A DNA stretch of 64,000 nt. It comes from Gonatopus flavifemur. Its lineage: Eukaryota > Arthropoda > Insecta > Hymenoptera > Dryinidae. The position numbers were made by a program, and so were the translations under genes. The DNA lies in the NCBI GenBank assembly GCA_018340375.1, contig JAFFJZ010000013.1:496001-560000 (forward strand), in the 5' to 3' direction. This document shows, piece by piece, positions 61,596 to 64,000 of this stretch (position 1 is the first letter of the stretch; every line of letters begins with the position of its first letter). The notes under the pieces were generated by a model, which had not been told where the DNA came from, searched no databases, and worked only from the letters and a program-made list of their open reading frames with translations.

Positions 61596-61870
61596 TATAT
61601 TCATCATCATAATCTTCCTTCTTGATGGGAGTCAAGTACAAACTATGAGAATTCTGAGATGTGGACATTTTGAAGAGTTGACGTTCTCTAAGTAAGGCTA
61701 TAATTTTCACTCAAATTTGTAAGTATTTAAGCAAGCCACGATAGCCGAGCGGCTGAGGTGCCCGACTTGCACGCTACCAATCCGCCCAGATGACACACGG
61801 AGAATTCTTTTCCAAGAGCAAGAATAGAACTCTTCAAGAATTCTTTTCGAACTAGTGAATTCATATAGAG

Positions 61871-61985
61871 CTCTGGAGGTGTTCAATCTGTCGAACATTA
61901 ACAAGCTCTTTGAGAATATCGGAAGTATTGTTCCAGTACTCTCGAAGAACTTGTTAATGTCCGACAGATTGAACTCCTCCAGAGC
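61871..61985. repeat. Hairpin in the right arm
   Basis: Inverted copy of the hairpin at 51042-51155. Its left flank (cgcccagatgacacac ... gaattcatatagag) is in the same orientation as the left flank of the other copy, although the arms are inverted. The stretch beside the hairpin has therefore been flipped or recopied in one arm. Confidence 0.8.
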
Positions 61986-62271
61986 TCTATATGAATTCAT
62001 TCTTCTCTTACTTCAAGCAACTGAAGATAGTAATTGTAATAATCTTATATTATAATAGGAACTAACTTTCTTTCCTTGCTGTTATTATATTGATATATTA
62101 CTGGTTGACAGTACCATCTACCCCAAAACAAACACCTTCATCATAAATGGATACGCTTATAATCTAGATACTTGTCCTTATACTCGAAAATATATTATCA
62201 AATATTCCAGCCTTCATGGTATTTGTCATACTGCTTAAAATCCATTGCTCTCCGTGAGGAGATTCAGGAAC

Positions 62272-62560
62272 GATCGGTCTATATTCCACGGAGACAAAGT
62301 TGCGAGATTTTTTTTATCAATTCGTCAAAGGGTTCAATGGAATTTGCAAGTATACTTTTTCAAAAACGTTCCTCCGAAGTGATTTGATTTTTCATCCCAT
62401 TAGATTTAGAATCGATCGGTCTTTATTCGATGGACACAAATTTTTGAAATTTTCCCATCAATTTGTCACAGGAATTGATGGGATTTGCAAGTACACTTTT
62501 TCAAAAACGTTCCTCTGAAGTGCTATTCATTTCTCATTTCAGGAGATTCTGCATCGATCG
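62272..62560. repeat. 142-bp tandem units headed by gatcggtct
   Basis: gatcggtct heads occur at about 62272, 62415 and 62555. Each unit carries tggacacaaa/acggagacaaa, gggatttgcaagta and actttttcaaaaacgttcct. The left arm holds inverted equivalents at 50486 and 50627 and a diverged one at 51157. They could be subterminal transposase-binding iterons. Confidence 0.75.
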
Positions 62561-62565
62561 GTCTA

Positions 62566-62826
62566 CACAGTAAAAACAATTCCGTCATTGTGTAAAAAAG
62601 AAGTACGTGTCAAAATTCAAGTGTTGAATATTGAACACTTTTGTGTGTTCATTTAGCACACTGATCAAATGTTGTTCGATCAATTAATTTTCAACACATT
62701 GAAATGTTATTCGAGTTCCAATTGACACTTTGTGAGTGTCACTCTGGAATCAACACATGTAGAGTGTGAAGAAAAATGGTTAACATTCGCTGGTGTGTTG
62801 AATTTGACGAAAAATTTCTTACTGTG
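62566..62826. mobile_element. Same MITE in the right arm
   Basis: The ends are CACAGTAAAAAC and TTCTTACTGTG, with TA at 62564-62565 and 62827-62828. It is the inverted equivalent of the copy at 50189, with one of the two 33-bp units missing. Confidence 0.8.
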
Positions 62827-64000
62827 TATATCTCATGGACACGAATATTTGGGAAATTTCCAATCGACTCAAACCTGCACTTGTTCGAACCCACAAGTGC
62901 ATTCTGGAAGATCAGGATTATTGATAACATGAGGATGTGATGACATAAAAAATAATAATCGGATGTGAAATTGACCTATTAAATTAACACCAGAGAGATG
63001 ACAAAAAAAAAATGAAATGTCTCCGCACAGAATCGAACCCGACCGTTCTTCTGCAAGAACCATGTCTTTTGCTGCTAGGCTATGGGGTCTTGTAATATTT
63101 CGATCCATATATTACGTCTATGATGTAATGCAGCGAAGGAAAGAGACTGATAGTGCGTTAAATGATGAAACATCAATTTGAGTGTTCAAATCTAATTATT
63201 CAGTCCATTGAAAATAATTTGCACTCAATCGTTTGAATATTCAGTCTTATTATTTTGATGTTGATCAACATCTGACAATCGATGTTGATTTGGTTATCCT
63301 CATTGGAATATCATAGTGATTTCTGGAAATCAATTTATCAAAGAAAATTATGGAATTCACCGCAGGACATTTATCATAGATCCCCAAACTATTTTAGAAT
63401 TTTTGAACCAACGATTGTTTGACAATTCCAATGGAATTCATTGAAAAATCATCAAGATTTCAAATAATGATTAGAAATGCGTAACTATTAGAAAATTTTC
63501 ATAGAATACATATAGGAGTTCTCGAAAACTTCATAATCATTCATAAGAATAACCAATAATCTTATAAAATTCATGAAAAATAAATAATAATTGAAAAATT
63601 ATTCACTTATATTCGATTTTAATTCAATCAAATGATGCTATGCATCAAGTCTATATTTCATCGTGATAATTTGATAATCAGTATTGAACTGGCTCTTTAA
63701 TTGAAGAAAAAACAAAAGAAAATATCGAAGGGCCCCGGCCGAGAATTGCCCGGGGTGCCGGGTAAGTCAGTTCGATACTGATTACAATAAAATTGTCGCC
63801 TGGAAAAGAAAAAGCGGTGAAACTTTCCGGTAAGTCGACCGCGTGGGCTTTAAACTTCTTCCGATCTTGCACGGAGTCAGCCGATCGTAAGACATATTGA
63901 GAAGACAAAGACCGACGGATAGTTGGTTCTCTCTCGATTGTCCGAGCCGACTCGAAGTGAACCGACCGCTTCCGAATCACATGAATATGGGTTTCAATGT

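Larger units (their letters stand above)
60955..64000 (-). repeat. Right arm of the giant inverted repeat, cut by window end
   Basis: Inverted counterpart of 49025-51305. It is longer because of extra tandem units (61100-61780, 62272-62560). The outer end is not reached, so neither the element terminus nor a target duplication can be seen. Confidence 0.9.

Overview
The window looks like an AT-rich insect nuclear genome, in a stretch dominated by transposable elements. The evidence is eukaryotic: spliced host exons, Tc1/mariner elements with TA target duplications, hAT-like transposases, a Ty3/gypsy element with a tRNA-Ser-like primer site, and jockey/I-type LINE fragments. Hymenoptera is my best guess, from the style of the LINE ORF1 and the DD41D families; this is inference. 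The only well-supported host gene is the 3' end of a sulfide:quinone oxidoreductase gene (three exons, 24806-25647, + strand).

Layout. 1-4.1 kb: degenerate GGATA-type repeats interrupted by a nearly intact mariner (1961-3253, one frameshift). 4.1-8.4 kb: a complete but dead Ty3/gypsy element with two 183-bp LTRs and a 5-bp target duplication. 9.2-10.1 kb: dispersed repeats and a small foldback. 10.3-16.5 kb: a broken hAT-like gene in two halves, separated by 3.9 kb that holds a GAATT-rich block and an LTR-like patch. 17.2-19.0 kb: a foldback element with two 750-bp arms. 20-24.75 kb: a minus-strand LINE interrupted by a DD41D Tc1/mariner element (A). 25.9-27.1 kb: an ORF1-only LINE. 28.7-33.4 kb: three CAGGGTG-ended elements (E, D, C) placed end to end. 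34-38.5 kb: a complex array of degenerate units carrying a clean 168-bp MITE insertion. 41.2-43.4 kb: a LINE 3' fragment and an internally deleted mariner. 43.9-48.0 kb: a TATA promoter candidate followed by a 3.95-kb hAT-type foldback with an 8-bp target duplication. 49.0-64.0 kb: a very large inverted repeat whose arms (2.3 kb and at least 3.0 kb) enclose DD41D elements F and B and a hAT transposase frame with three stops.

The most notable theme is a TIR-element community. Seven elements (A-G) begin CAGGGTG (CAAGGTG in B), end CACCCTG and sit on TA. Three distinct DD41D transposase families in the set share a GATGGCGCTCTAATCGAT-like motif inside TIRs of several hundred bases. They tend to insert beside one another and form uninterrupted arrays. 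Only F keeps an undamaged transposase frame, so it is the candidate source of activity. No bacterial-type operons, CRISPR arrays, rRNA genes or convincing tRNA genes were seen.
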